A stretch of 64,000 nucleotides of DNA. It comes from Singulisphaera sp. GP187 (GTDB taxonomy: Bacteria; Planctomycetota; Planctomycetia; Isosphaerales; Isosphaeraceae). Shown one piece after another: positions 54,601 to 62,800 of the stretch. The DNA is taken from the NCBI RefSeq assembly GCF_900129635.1, contig NZ_FSRB01000001.1, positions 6,103,501 to 6,167,500 on the forward strand. The letters are read 5' to 3'. The notes below the pieces were generated by a model that saw only the letters and a program-made list of their open reading frames with translations, made no database searches and had not been told where the DNA came from. The position numbers were made by a program, and so were the translations under genes. How positions within the stretch are numbered: the stretch's first letter is position 1; every line of letters starts with the position of its first letter.

Positions 54601-56912
54601 ACCCCTCGAATTGCCACCTGCTGGCCCGGCCGGTACGCCGGCCGGTCGGTGTAGAGATAGGCGCGAGCCGTCAGCCCTTGCGCCACCTTCTCCGGCACCC
54701 CCAGGCCCGAGCCGGCCGCACTCGGGCCGTCCAGAACCAGGTAATGGAGCTGGCTGCCGGGCTGTCGCGGCTTGTCCCAGGTCTTCAGGAGCACGCCGTC
54801 GGCCCCCGTCTTCGCCTCGAGGATCACTTCCTCACCGTCGGCGATGATCACCCGCGCACCGGCCCGCCCCTTGCCCGTCGGCACATCTTGCGCGAAAACA
54901 AGCACTTGCTCATTCGACGTTTTGACGATCGCCTCGAGGTCGCTACCGATGACGAGCGTCGTCGCTTGCAGCGACTTCTCGTCGGTCACCTTGACCACGT
55001 AGATGCCGGGGATCTTGACTTTCTCGAGCTCGAACTCTTTTTCGATCGGCTTGTATTTGGCGTAGCCGGGGACCGTGAGCGTCCATTCGGCGTCGGGCTG
55101 GACGAGGCTGATGTCGAGCGACTCGACTCCGCCGAGGACGTGCTTCTTCCGGAAGTAGGCTTCGGCGTCGAGCTTGTAGGCGGTGAAGGTGAGCGACTCC
55201 AGGTTCCGCGTGCTGACCTTCAGCTTCGCCCGTTCGCCGGAGCGGAACGCACGGGGGGTGACGATCGTGAGCGCCTTGGCCTCCATCACGCCGATCCGTT
55301 CGAGCGCCCGCGCCCGCCATGGTTCCACAACGACCTTCTTGTAGCGTTCGATCGCGGCTTCGGGGTCCCCTTTCTCGTCCTCGAAGATCGTGGCGATCCG
55401 GAACTGGGCATGAGCGGCGGGCTCGCTGGCGGGGAACTTGCTCAGGAGCGGCGCCCAGGCGGCGATGGCGTCGTCGTACTGCTTTTCCGCGACCGAGCTT
55501 TCCCCAATCTCATAGAGGAGCTGGGGCACGCGGGCATCGAGCGGGTTGACGGTGGCGAACGCGCGCCAGGCGGCGCGGGCCTCGGCGTATCGGCCGTGGC
55601 GGAGGTGTTCGGCGGCCGTCAGGAGCTGGGTGTCGAGAATGGCACGCTGGGCGTCGGCCGACTGGGGACCGTCCGGGAACTTGGCGAGGTAGCCCCGCCA
55701 GGCCGCGATCGCCTCGTCGAACTTCTCCTGCCCCTGCAAGACCTGGCCGACCTGGTAGGTCGCGGTCATCAGGAGCCGGGCCAGGTCGCGTTTCGCCTCG
55801 TCGGTTTCGGCGCGAAAGCCCTCTTCGTTGAGGAAGGCCTTGAGCGCTTCGAGCGCTTCTTGCCCCTTGCCTCGGGCCAGGTAGGAGGCGCCGACCTGGT
55901 AGGCGGCCCCCACGGCCAACGGGTTGGCCGGGTACTCGGCCAGGAATCGCTTGAGTGCGGCGACTCCCAGGTTCAGGCTCGCGTCATTGGGGGGATTGGG
56001 CACGCCGTGAGTCAGGGCCACCCCGTAGAGGGCGCGAGCGCGATACTCGTCGTCCCCTTTGGAGAGTGGTTTGCCCGAGGCGGCGAGCTCGCGAGCGAGA
56101 TCGGCCCAGGTCAGGCGCGCGGCGAGGGCCTGGCCTGTGTTCCGTTGGGCTTCGCCCAGGCGGTAGCGCGCCTCCGCGCGGTCCGGCCCCTTGGGAGACT
56201 CTTTCAAATAGAGCTGCAAGTCCTGGATCGCCCGCGGATGGTTCCCCGCGGCCTGGCTGGCTCGGGCCATGCTGAGCAGCAAGCTGGCGTGGAGCGCCTC
56301 TCCCTTGGCCAACCCGCGCGCTTGCACGAGCAAGTCGTAAGCGCCGTTGGGGTCGGCCGGCGTGACCGGGTCGCTGGGCTTCAACAGCGCGCGGGCGAAG
56401 GCGTGGTAGACCTCGGCGAGCCGGTCTTTACGGGCGCCGGCGAGCAGCGACTCGGCCTCGGCGCGCGCCAGGGCTTCCGCGGCGTCGGGGTGGCCCGCGG
56501 CGAGCTCGGCGGCGGCCAGTTCGGCGCGAAGCTTGGCGGCCCACGGCCCCTGAGGCGCGGCCTCGAGCGCGGCGGCCAGGACCCGGCGAGCGGTCTCACC
56601 CTGGCCCCCGAGCCGCTCGGCCACGCCCCGGATCAGGGCATAGTAAGCCCGTTCCTCGTCGGTTGTCGCCTTCTCGGCGAGCGCCGTGAGGGTGGTCCCG
56701 GCATCGGCGAACCGCCCTTCCTGCATCGCCGCGACAAGTTCCGCGGGCAAGACGGGGGCGGCCGGTTCCACCGCCGCGCGCGGGTTGATCGGCCGGGTCG
56801 TTGTGGTCTTCGCCCCCGGCGGGTCGGCGGCGCGGACGCCCGCCTCCAGAACGAATAACGCCACGAGGACTCTACCGAGCCAGACGAGGCCTTGGCCGTT
56901 GCGAGGTGTCAC
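48654..56912 (-). CDS. Giant alpha-2-macroglobulin-like protein with TPR regions, thioester absent
   Basis: About 2752 residues. Start set at GTG 56912 (GGAGA upstream), giving signal peptide VTPRNGQGLVWLGRVLVALF with cleavage near VRA-AD; an ATG at 57029 would add 39 residues. Order: TPR-like repeats (about 30-550, KFPDGPQSADAQRAILD); macroglobulin MG1/MG2 (AYLYTDRPAYRPGQQVAIRG, near 755); an Ala/Met/Gly-rich stretch with GMGGMGGGMGG (about 1297-1327); the A2M domain (YWNPSVVTDKQGKVKITFPA, near 1415); then a complement-like helical domain. Where YPxGCxEQ should be, the sequence is YPLGARINTCIFPPP (near 1617), so the thioester is missing. A TPR-rich region (about 2100-2480) and a final beta domain follow. 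Confidence 0.85.
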   Translation of the reverse strand: MTPRNGQGLVWLGRVLVALFVLEAGVRAADPPGAKTTTTRPINPRAAVEPAAPVLPAELVAAMQEGRFADAGTTLTALAEKATTDEERAYYALIRGVAERLGGQGETARRVLAAALEAAPQGPWAAKLRAELAAAELAAGHPDAAEALARAEAESLLAGARKDRLAEVYHAFARALLKPSDPVTPADPNGAYDLLVQARGLAKGEALHASLLLSMARASQAAGNHPRAIQDLQLYLKESPKGPDRAEARYRLGEAQRNTGQALAARLTWADLARELAASGKPLSKGDDEYRARALYGVALTHGVPNPPNDASLNLGVAALKRFLAEYPANPLAVGAAYQVGASYLARGKGQEALEALKAFLNEEGFRAETDEAKRDLARLLMTATYQVGQVLQGQEKFDEAIAAWRGYLAKFPDGPQSADAQRAILDTQLLTAAEHLRHGRYAEARAAWRAFATVNPLDARVPQLLYEIGESSVAEKQYDDAIAAWAPLLSKFPASEPAAHAQFRIATIFEDEKGDPEAAIERYKKVVVEPWRARALERIGVMEAKALTIVTPRAFRSGERAKLKVSTRNLESLTFTAYKLDAEAYFRKKHVLGGVESLDISLVQPDAEWTLTVPGYAKYKPIEKEFELEKVKIPGIYVVKVTDEKSLQATTLVIGSDLEAIVKTSNEQVLVFAQDVPTGKGRAGARVIIADGEEVILEAKTGADGVLLKTWDKPRQPGSQLHYLVLDGPSAAGSGLGVPEKVAQGLTARAYLYTDRPAYRPGQQVAIRGVVREVVNGQYADTPGAEYRLEVSDSRGRRIVARPVKLSAFGTFHESLPLDSGAPVGTYQVRVYQPGASDFSGQFEVQAYRLEKLDLAFDLKKSVYFRGETIKGDVVARYQYGAPAAGRPIAVQFPDGRVVRGLTNAEGKYPVEFTTEGFAEEQALQLMAQLPEDGVGAVERVLLVVRAFSIDVKTARDVYLDGESFPLTTTTSDAQGKPTGETLSIAVLKRVTLAGRVTEREVLRKELKTDPATGHGETTLKVDDDQGGAFIVRVAGVDRFGNPVVTDRALTISGKKDETKLRILADRQTFKVGEEATVNLHSRGRAGTALLAWEADRILSYKLVSLVDGDNAVAWAIDGAQFPNFTLTAARMSGTHFDEARLDVRVERDLRVKIQPTKPAVGPGESVEVEVTTEDQLGRPVAAEVALALVDESLLRLYNDNRPPIGQFFYNQTRTGAFTTVSTNTFKYTPATTPVSEAVVEEAERDAALLANEAAKVKVLQDAQKQAIAPAPAAAPRGSALSIPNSVDGITTFNGAPATAGMGGMGGGMGGMGGKLGMPAGMMPGITSAEKEAGAVDFFTASDFAAPGLDSKSESFGRAVDLPEGGLPSGRYANVLGEDRVERDFEQTTPTLAKRMSRGRNPVQVRQQFVETAYWNPSVVTDKQGKVKITFPAPMALSRYRFSARGVSAGDTLVGQTTADLAVRKDFFVDLKSPATLTQGDKPRFLARLHHVGAVGTVNLKLGIYAGGKDEVFPKTIEVKADGVDEVLFEPFEVPDGENVRLTLSATLGASKDELVVEVPIRPWGVQSFASASGTASDGATVFVGLPAGRAYEGSEMLVVLSPTLRRMLIELALGQDAYPLGARINTCIFPPPPSTTADRAGELLAATQALSYLKTIRATEAPEAERLTSRIRGLVAELIAAQGEDGGWPWVGGPIIAGKPANPSDRATSSRVVWALATAEPHGLLTDPGAVSKAAVYLTMELAKLGATDHETRALLLHALSTRKATTFEQANALHRLRQGLSDAALGYLALTFVNLDRATIAGEVLDMLGPRAKSEPTEPGHPRRRFWTGDSRLPFNKGPVEATALAALAFAQARPQDPVIAEATDWLLAHRQGTGWQPRKAQGPALAALTAFYGRAQGAEDRYQLIVTVNETEVSRLDVVGPTEGKAILVPRDALKPGAKNRIRFDVEGRGTFGYAVTLTGFARDLAPDQDRTGRTAVINQRVYLPAPPELDGKALPMGFGVAVDASPFENKASQVAVGGKARVRIDAFRNLKGAVPEWERDFLIVEEHLPAGTTLIDGSVQSQAGSYTLADDILTFYFAPNQWPGAIQYDVYGYLPGRYRALPASIRSAYEPGRSHLGPAGDLKVLAPGEANTDAYKPTPDELFARGKTQFDAGRLAEAADPLGQLFAGYTLRDDIAKDAARMLLLIHIREYDARKVVQYFEVVKEKAPDLVISFDDLKVIGRAYRDIGEFERAYLVWRGVAEASYLEDARVGEVLRQRGKTLEGVAYLIALWREYPDSASIDADFFGLSQVLAQLAGKAVTDPTLRRELADAGVTRSELLLQAIRLIQASLARTPKSPLADEASLALVGAFLELGDDEAVVKLSARFAKLYPKSTFLDSFQYSEALGDFHLGRYDRAIAVAEAIAKATYKDADGVEQPSPNKWQATYILGQIYDARRQPGKALEYYRQVAERFTDAAGAVRSFTRKDLKLAEVTVVRPVAPPAVAGDRPGLRSVTPTEAKDAKGTKPGFTLDYRNVAEAEVKVYPVDLMRLYLTRRNLDEIAGIDLAGITPLLETKVTLGKGEDYENRTKTIELPLEKEGAYLIMVRGDELYASGIVLVTPLEVEVLEEPEAGRVRVTVRDARTKDFVPKVLVKVIGGENEEFASGETDLRGVYVAEALRGSVTAVARRGTAQYAFYRGTTHVGAPPAPPAGANAPAAGAKPTEEPSQSLDENLRIQNNSNQMRQIERLQNRYNQNEPGGAAVKGFK

Positions 56913-57472
56913 GGCAGGGATCTCCAGTGTCGAACTTTTGATCTGAAGTGGGGACAGCCACGACGTTGATGGGTGCGACGCCTCTTTGCTTTGGACGTCC
57001 TTCGAGGAAACTCCGTTCCTCGCCCTCATTTTGAATCTTTCACGGACCGAAGAGGGGGTGCCCGGGCGCACGAAGCCAGTCGGAACACCACTCCCCCCAT
57101 GCATTGGTTAGACGTCCTCGTCCCCATATCCTTAGACGTCTTTCACTCGAAAAGAAAGATCCGACCGCGACGCCCTCGGCGATCGAGACCCGAATTTCGC
57201 GATACTAATTTTGTGCTTAAGGTATTTTTGGGGAGGAGGTTCCGGCGATTTCTTGGTTGTTTGTGGCCGAAAATCAAGATTTTCCTGTCGGGATCCGACA
57301 GCGACTTTCGTTAAGGTCTACGACGGAGAGGTGGATGCTCCCTAGATTGGGGCGGGCCAATTCCCCGTTTCGGTGTCATGGACGCCTGACGACTGATCGC
57401 CCCACGGTGCCACGGATGCTTGCCGCGTTCCAAGGACTGAGCTGGCTACAGCGTTGGAAGGGGAAACCGGAC
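56913..57472. other. Divergent intergenic region
   Basis: 560 bases between the macroglobulin-like gene (-) and a LEPR-XLL gene (+). Lower GC at 57180-57300. Both reading frames remain open some way into it, so the exact starts are uncertain. No other gene or RNA recognised. Confidence 0.5.
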
Positions 57473-58969
57473 ATGCGGTCCGCGCGAACCCGGCCGCGCC
57501 GGCATCGCGCTCGCTTCCGGGTCGAATCGCTCGAACCGCGCTGGCTGCTCTCGACGACGGCTGGCGGCGAAGCAGAGTCGAGGACGTCCTGGGGCTACGT
57601 TGACATCTCCGACGGCTACGGCCTCATCATGCAGGACATGTCGAGGTCCGATGACTCAGGCGTGGTTGCGCTGAGCTCGATGGTGACCTTGCAGTTCCCA
57701 ATCGCCGCGTCAGACGACTGGTCCACGGCTCATCTCGTGCCGAATGCCATGTACGTGCAAGTGAACGGGAATCCCAACCTGGGATCGGGCCCGGACTTGC
57801 TCGAGTTGCATGCTGCGCAAGGGTACACTGAGTTCGGATTCTCGCTCAAGTCGACCTTGGACAATCAACCGGTCGCCGAGGATCTGCAGGTTCTCGACGC
57901 GAACCACAACGGACTCGTAAAGTACTCAACGAGCCCGACCACTCAGGTCATTGAGTTCACGATCACCGTGCGCTCCTGGACGGCTTCGTCGGTGTTCTTG
58001 AAGATTGGTCTGCCCGCGGGGATGGATCGCCTGAGTGGGCAAGCCGACAATTCCTTCCCTTATCTCTTGGAAATCACTCGCGTCTGGCGACCCTCGTATG
58101 CTGCACCGTGCGGTACGCCTGGTTCGACTGTGCCCCAAGAGGTGAGCCCCTACGCATCGTATCCTCCTTCGAACGCGATCACGATCCCACCGTCCACGCT
58201 GGGGCCGCCATCCACTCCGAATCCGCCGACTCCTCCTGGTCCAGGTAAGGATACCAGTCCTGGCGGCCCTGAATACTATGCCGATCTGCCGCTGCCATAC
58301 GGCCCCACACCCTCCGTTCCGAAGGGCCCGATTGGCGAGGGAGGGGCCGGGACGATCTCCCTTCCGGTGCCCGTCGGGCCGCTGCCGGTGCGATCCACTG
58401 CCCCCTTGGGCGGTGCACTTGCCGCGCCCGATTCGGTTCCCGCGGTTAATCGGCATGAGCCGGCGCGGGCCGACCTGGCCGAGTTCGATCCGGATCGGGC
58501 CCTCGAAGACGTTGACTTCAATCCTCGCCAGGTTGTCCCGGCCGCCGAGCCCGAACCCGCCCCGGTCATTACGCTGCGAGGCCCAGGTGGACTTCCCCTG
58601 CTGGCGACGGCACTCATCGCCGGTTCGGCTGTCTCCGTTCGGACCGATTCCGATCCCAAGGCCGCCCAGGGTGGGGCCGAGTCGGTGGAAGCCGCCGTTG
58701 CTACGGGGCCCGTCGTGACCCAGGTTCAGGCCAGCTCACTCTCGGCCGAACCGACTGCCTCCGCGTCCTCTTCCCGTACCCCGACCGAGTCATCGGGGCG
58801 CGCCTCGAAACGATCCCATCGGTCGTCGGTTGTGCCCGGCCTGACCCTTGCGTTCGCCTTGGGCATCGGCCTGGTGCTCCCCGACCTCGTCGCTTCGCTC
58901 CAGTTCCACGCCCCGACACGGCCGTTGCTTCGGCTCCGCATGATCCGCCGGGCTTTCAAAGGCCAATAG
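57473..58969 (+). CDS. LEPR-XLL secreted protein with C-terminal membrane helix
   Basis: 498 residues from the ATG at 57473 (GGAAGGGG upstream; an ATG at 57416 is an alternative). The start RARFRVESLEPRWLLSTTAG is the LEPR-XLL signature of exported planctomycete proteins. A beta-rich N-terminal domain (about 35-205: VVALSSMVTLQFPIAASDDW, VIEFTITVRSWTASSVFLKI) resembles cohesin or Ig-like folds but is not assigned. A Pro-rich linker (PPSTLGPPSTPNPPTPPGPG) leads to Ala/Glu-rich sequence, a basic stretch (RASKRSHRSS) and a final TM helix (VVPGLTLAFALGIGLVLPDL). Function unknown. Confidence 0.8.
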   Translation: MRSARTRPRRHRARFRVESLEPRWLLSTTAGGEAESRTSWGYVDISDGYGLIMQDMSRSDDSGVVALSSMVTLQFPIAASDDWSTAHLVPNAMYVQVNGNPNLGSGPDLLELHAAQGYTEFGFSLKSTLDNQPVAEDLQVLDANHNGLVKYSTSPTTQVIEFTITVRSWTASSVFLKIGLPAGMDRLSGQADNSFPYLLEITRVWRPSYAAPCGTPGSTVPQEVSPYASYPPSNAITIPPSTLGPPSTPNPPTPPGPGKDTSPGGPEYYADLPLPYGPTPSVPKGPIGEGGAGTISLPVPVGPLPVRSTAPLGGALAAPDSVPAVNRHEPARADLAEFDPDRALEDVDFNPRQVVPAAEPEPAPVITLRGPGGLPLLATALIAGSAVSVRTDSDPKAAQGGAESVEAAVATGPVVTQVQASSLSAEPTASASSSRTPTESSGRASKRSHRSSVVPGLTLAFALGIGLVLPDLVASLQFHAPTRPLLRLRMIRRAFKGQ

Positions 58970-59060
58970 GCGAGACACTGCGGGTTTGGCTCGTCGACGC
59001 TCACCACTCGCCTTGGGGGCGGGTGAATTCATACCACGAAGACAGGGAGCCGACTCTCCC

Positions 59061-59081
59061 CGCTCGCCTTACGGGCGAGCG
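59061..59081 (-). terminator. Hairpin overlapping the kinase stop codon
   Basis: CGCTCGCC (59061-59068) pairs with GGCGAGCG (59074-59081); the TAA of the TPR kinase gene (59069-59071) lies in its loop. Confidence 0.45.
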
Positions 59082-62000
59082 AATGAATTCGTCGTCCAGG
59101 CACGCCTGACGAGTGCCAGGACGCGAGGGGTTTGGTTGGGGCGTCCGGGGAGACAGCGGACCGAGGTGAGGGTGAGTGCAAGGTTGAGGCCGGGTTGGTC
59201 GCCCGCCCAGCCGGAGGCTTGCTCGAGTTCGGTCAGGGCGAGGTCCGGCTGCCGGAGTTGGAGGTAGGCTTTCGCCCGGCCGAAGTAAGCGTGAGGATCC
59301 TCGGGGTCATCATTCAGGGCGTCCGTCCACGCGCGGAGTGCCCCACGGGGATCGCCCAGGGCGAGCAGTGCTTCGGCCCTGGCGCCCCGCGGCGACTGGC
59401 CGGCGCCAAGCTGAATCGCCCGATCGAGATCGGCCAGACCCGCGCGAGGGCTGCCGGCTTCGATCCGCGCCCTGCCTCGTAATTCCAGCAATCGAACGTC
59501 GTCTCGATCGAGCTCGAGCCCGTGGTCGGCGTCGCTCACGGCCCCTCGGGGCACGCCCAGCCAGCGGCGGACTCGGCCCCGGACCAGATAGACCTGCGGT
59601 GACAGCGGGGCCAGCGCGATGGCGTGATTCGCCTCCCGTTCGGCGGCCGGATCGCGCACCGCGGCCAGGAGCAAAGCGCGGGTGAGACTCGCCTTGAGCG
59701 CTGCGGTTCCGCTTCCGGCCGCGACCAACGCGAGCCGGTCCGCCCCCTTCCGCAAGTCGGCCCTGAGTGCCGACCCTCCCAAGGGGAGCCTTGCCAATTC
59801 GTCCGGGCGGTCGATCGGCAATTCCTCCACGCGGCCGAGCGCCAGCAAGGTCCGCGTCCAGAGTCGCGTGTGTCCTGGCGACGGGTTGAGCCGGTTCGCC
59901 TCCCTGGCGTCGGCCTCGGCTTCTTCAGGGCGACCGAGGAGCAGCCGGGTCAGGGCCCGATTGGCGAGATCCTGATCGTTGCGCCCTTGGGGGCGCCGCA
60001 CCAGGTCCGAAAAATCGGCCTCGGCCGCGCCAGCCTCTCCCGCCCGGAGCGCCAAAAGGGCGCGGCCTCGCCGCGCGGAACGGTCGTCCGGGTCCGATGC
60101 GACGAGCGAGTCGTAGCTGGCCCGAGCCTTCGTGACGGCTCCGTCGGCGGCGTCGAGGGTCGCCCGATTCAACCGCGCGGCGCGTCCCGGATTGTCATCG
60201 GGGTTGGCGGCGATCAGCCGATCGTACTCGGCCCGCGCGCCGGTCAGGTCGCCCTTACGCTGGAGGACGAACCCGAGGGCCAGATGGGTCAGTCGGAGCT
60301 CGAGCCCCTCCTCGTGTTCTTTGCGCTCCCGCTGAAGCGTCTCGAAGAGCGTTTCCGCCTTCTTCAGGTCGGTCAAGGCCATCGCCAAGGCCCCTTGTTC
60401 GCGGTGGTGCTGGCCCCTACCGAGCCGCGCCCAGGGAGAGTCTTCTTTAAGTGACACGGCCGAGCCGTAATGTCTCAGGGCCTCTTCGGAGAACCCGGAC
60501 AGGCCCGCGAGATAGGCCAAGTAATAGTGATACCAGTAGTTGTTTTCTTCGTTCCAGGCGGCCCGGCGGAACCAGTCGAGTGCCTGACTGCGCCGACCTT
60601 CGAGCTCATGGATATAGCCCCACTGAAAGCAGGTCAGCGGCGAATCTGCGGTGGAGGCGGTGGCGTCCTGATCTCCGGGTCTCACCGGCTCTCCGAGCCG
60701 CTCGGTCAGGATCCTGCGCAGCGCCTTCCAGGGACCTTTGGGCCAGGGAGAGTTGGGCGAGGCGAACCCGAGCACCTTATCGCAGAGCGCCGTGGCTTCC
60801 CGCAGCCGGTTCCGGTCGCCCGAACCGTCGCGGGCCAGGGCCGTGACCCACAGGAAGAGGAGGTCGTTGACCTCGTTGTGCAAGCGATCCCGTCGGTTCT
60901 TGTCGAGGAGCTCGAGGTCGGCGAGCGTCGTATAGTCCGGATTCTTGAGGACGTAGAACGGCTTGAGGGTTGCCTGGAGCCGTTGGGACGCCACCTCCAG
61001 GTCGCCGAGGAAGAGGGTCAGTCGGAACCGCAACGGTTCGGCTTCACGGAAGAGTTTGTCGGCGTTCTCGCGGATATCGCCGGTTTGCTGGGCGAGCACG
61101 GCGCCTTCCCGCGCTTTTTTGAACAGGGAGACGAAGTAAGGGCGGCCCTCGGCCAATCGCCTCGCGGTCTCGAACTTTGTGGCCGCGGTGCGGAAGTCCT
61201 TCTCCCGGGCCGAGGCTTCGCCCTCCTTGACCCAGTGCTCGATCTCCAAGCCGCGGTGCGCTCGGTCGCTCTGCACCTTGAGGAGGATCGCGACCACCAC
61301 CGCCAGGGCGACGAGGATCGGCGTGACCATCGCGAGCGCCCGACGATTGCGCCGGGTCCAGCGCACGGCACGGCTGGGAAGCGGCTCGCGGGCGTATTTC
61401 AGGGGGCGATCGTCGGCAACCGCCTGCAGGTCGGCCGCCAGCTCACCCGCCGTGGCATAGCGGTCGTCCGGATCGGGGGCGAGACAGCGGCGGACGACCG
61501 CTTCGAACGCGGCGGGCACCTCGGGGTGGGTGCTCCGGAGCGACGGGGTTCCGGCCCGCCGCTCTTCGGCCGCCAGGAGCAGCAGCTCGGCGGCCGACCG
61601 CGCTCCCTTGGGCGTCGTGAATGGCCGCTCCCCCATCAGGCTCTCGTAGAGGAGCACGCCCAGGCCGTAGATGTCCGACCGGGCGTCGACGTGGCGGCCC
61701 AAGCCATCGGCCAGCGCCTCGAGATGTTCGGGGGCCATGTAGTCGAGCGTTCCGCCGAGCGTGCTCGCCGCCGAGTCGGGGTCGTCGGACACGGTTTCGC
61801 GCGCGAGGTTGAAGTCCAGGAGCATCGGCATGCCGTCGCCGGTCACCAGGACGTTCGACGGCTTGACGTCGCGATGCAGGACCCCGCGTTCGTGTGCGTG
61901 TTCGAGGGCTTCGGCCATTCGCCCGCCCCACCAGGCGATCGCCAGGGCATACGACCGTCGCGCCAGGGCGACTCGGCCGTTCGAACGACCCGAAGGCGCC

Positions 62001-62800
62001 TTCTCGGTGCCGAGCCGGTCGAGCGCCTCGACGAGCTCGGCCCCCGTGCGCGCCGACTTGACTTCGGGGTCGGCCAGGAGGGTGGCCAAGGTGACCCGGC
62101 CGAAGTAGGGCATGCAGAGCAAGTGCAGGCCCGTCGCCGGGTCGGTCCGCGTCGAGTGTACCGGGACGATGTGGGTGTGCTGAAGCCGGGCGAGGGTCTG
62201 CGGCTCACGCGAGCCCGAGCGTGCGACCTTCAAGGCCACCGGCCGGTCGGCGAGCTGCCGTTCCTCGGCGAGGAAGACCCGCGCGAAGGCGCCTCGGCCC
62301 AGTTCCTCGACGAGGTGGAAGCCGGCGATTGTCTGCCCGGCCTCGGGATACGGGATCTCCGGGCAGGAGGGGGCATGCGTGGTGGTCGTCTGTCCCGAAC
62401 CGACCAGCCCGTGGATGTCGAAGACGCGTCGCAGCCGGGCCTCAACCTCGGGAAAGCGGGTCGTATATTCGGCCGGGTCGGGTGTGTCCTGCTCTTCCTC
62501 GCGGAGGCAGAATTCCTCATAGATCAAAGCGACCAGGGTCTCGTCCCCGAGGTCGGGGTAGCGGTCGCGATACCACTCGACGTGGACCTTCTCGCCGATC
62601 TCCCAGCGCAGGCCGATGTCGGCTCGGAGCAGGGCGAGCCGGGCACCGGGGCGATCGAGACTCTCGGGAGGAAGGAAGTCGTCAGGTTCGGGACGCCGGC
62701 CTTTCGAGCGGCGCCAGGCGGCCTCGAACCGCCTGGCCACGCGGACGGCGACGGGGGACGAGGCATCCTCCCACGTCCGGCCCGAGGTGGACAGGCTCAT
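59069..62800 (-). CDS. Serine/threonine kinase with TM helix and TPR array, coupled to an ECF sigma gene
   Basis: 1243 residues. A helical N-terminal region (about 1-130) precedes the kinase: Gly loop VEELGRGAFARVFLAEE (near 155-170), VALK, catalytic loop HRDVKPSN (near 311), DFNLA (Asn in place of the DFG Gly) and MAPEH. One membrane helix (AMVTPILVALAVVVAILLKV, near 485-505) is followed by a helical and TPR-rich region (EEALRHYGSAVSLKEDSPWA and many others) to the end. Its ATG shares one base with the TGA of the sigma gene (TGATG), so the two are translationally coupled and probably work in one signalling path. Substrates are unknown. Confidence 0.93.
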   Translation of the reverse strand: MSLSTSGRTWEDASSPVAVRVARRFEAAWRRSKGRRPEPDDFLPPESLDRPGARLALLRADIGLRWEIGEKVHVEWYRDRYPDLGDETLVALIYEEFCLREEEQDTPDPAEYTTRFPEVEARLRRVFDIHGLVGSGQTTTTHAPSCPEIPYPEAGQTIAGFHLVEELGRGAFARVFLAEERQLADRPVALKVARSGSREPQTLARLQHTHIVPVHSTRTDPATGLHLLCMPYFGRVTLATLLADPEVKSARTGAELVEALDRLGTEKAPSGRSNGRVALARRSYALAIAWWGGRMAEALEHAHERGVLHRDVKPSNVLVTGDGMPMLLDFNLARETVSDDPDSAASTLGGTLDYMAPEHLEALADGLGRHVDARSDIYGLGVLLYESLMGERPFTTPKGARSAAELLLLAAEERRAGTPSLRSTHPEVPAAFEAVVRRCLAPDPDDRYATAGELAADLQAVADDRPLKYAREPLPSRAVRWTRRNRRALAMVTPILVALAVVVAILLKVQSDRAHRGLEIEHWVKEGEASAREKDFRTAATKFETARRLAEGRPYFVSLFKKAREGAVLAQQTGDIRENADKLFREAEPLRFRLTLFLGDLEVASQRLQATLKPFYVLKNPDYTTLADLELLDKNRRDRLHNEVNDLLFLWVTALARDGSGDRNRLREATALCDKVLGFASPNSPWPKGPWKALRRILTERLGEPVRPGDQDATASTADSPLTCFQWGYIHELEGRRSQALDWFRRAAWNEENNYWYHYYLAYLAGLSGFSEEALRHYGSAVSLKEDSPWARLGRGQHHREQGALAMALTDLKKAETLFETLQRERKEHEEGLELRLTHLALGFVLQRKGDLTGARAEYDRLIAANPDDNPGRAARLNRATLDAADGAVTKARASYDSLVASDPDDRSARRGRALLALRAGEAGAAEADFSDLVRRPQGRNDQDLANRALTRLLLGRPEEAEADAREANRLNPSPGHTRLWTRTLLALGRVEELPIDRPDELARLPLGGSALRADLRKGADRLALVAAGSGTAALKASLTRALLLAAVRDPAAEREANHAIALAPLSPQVYLVRGRVRRWLGVPRGAVSDADHGLELDRDDVRLLELRGRARIEAGSPRAGLADLDRAIQLGAGQSPRGARAEALLALGDPRGALRAWTDALNDDPEDPHAYFGRAKAYLQLRQPDLALTELEQASGWAGDQPGLNLALTLTSVRCLPGRPNQTPRVLALVRRAWTTNSFARP

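Noticed and set aside
53127..56858. A 1243-codon open frame on the plus strand opposite the macroglobulin-like gene
   Set aside because: It is antisense to a gene with clear domains, has no family motif, and is Gly/Arg/Asp-rich as expected from complementary high-GC codons.
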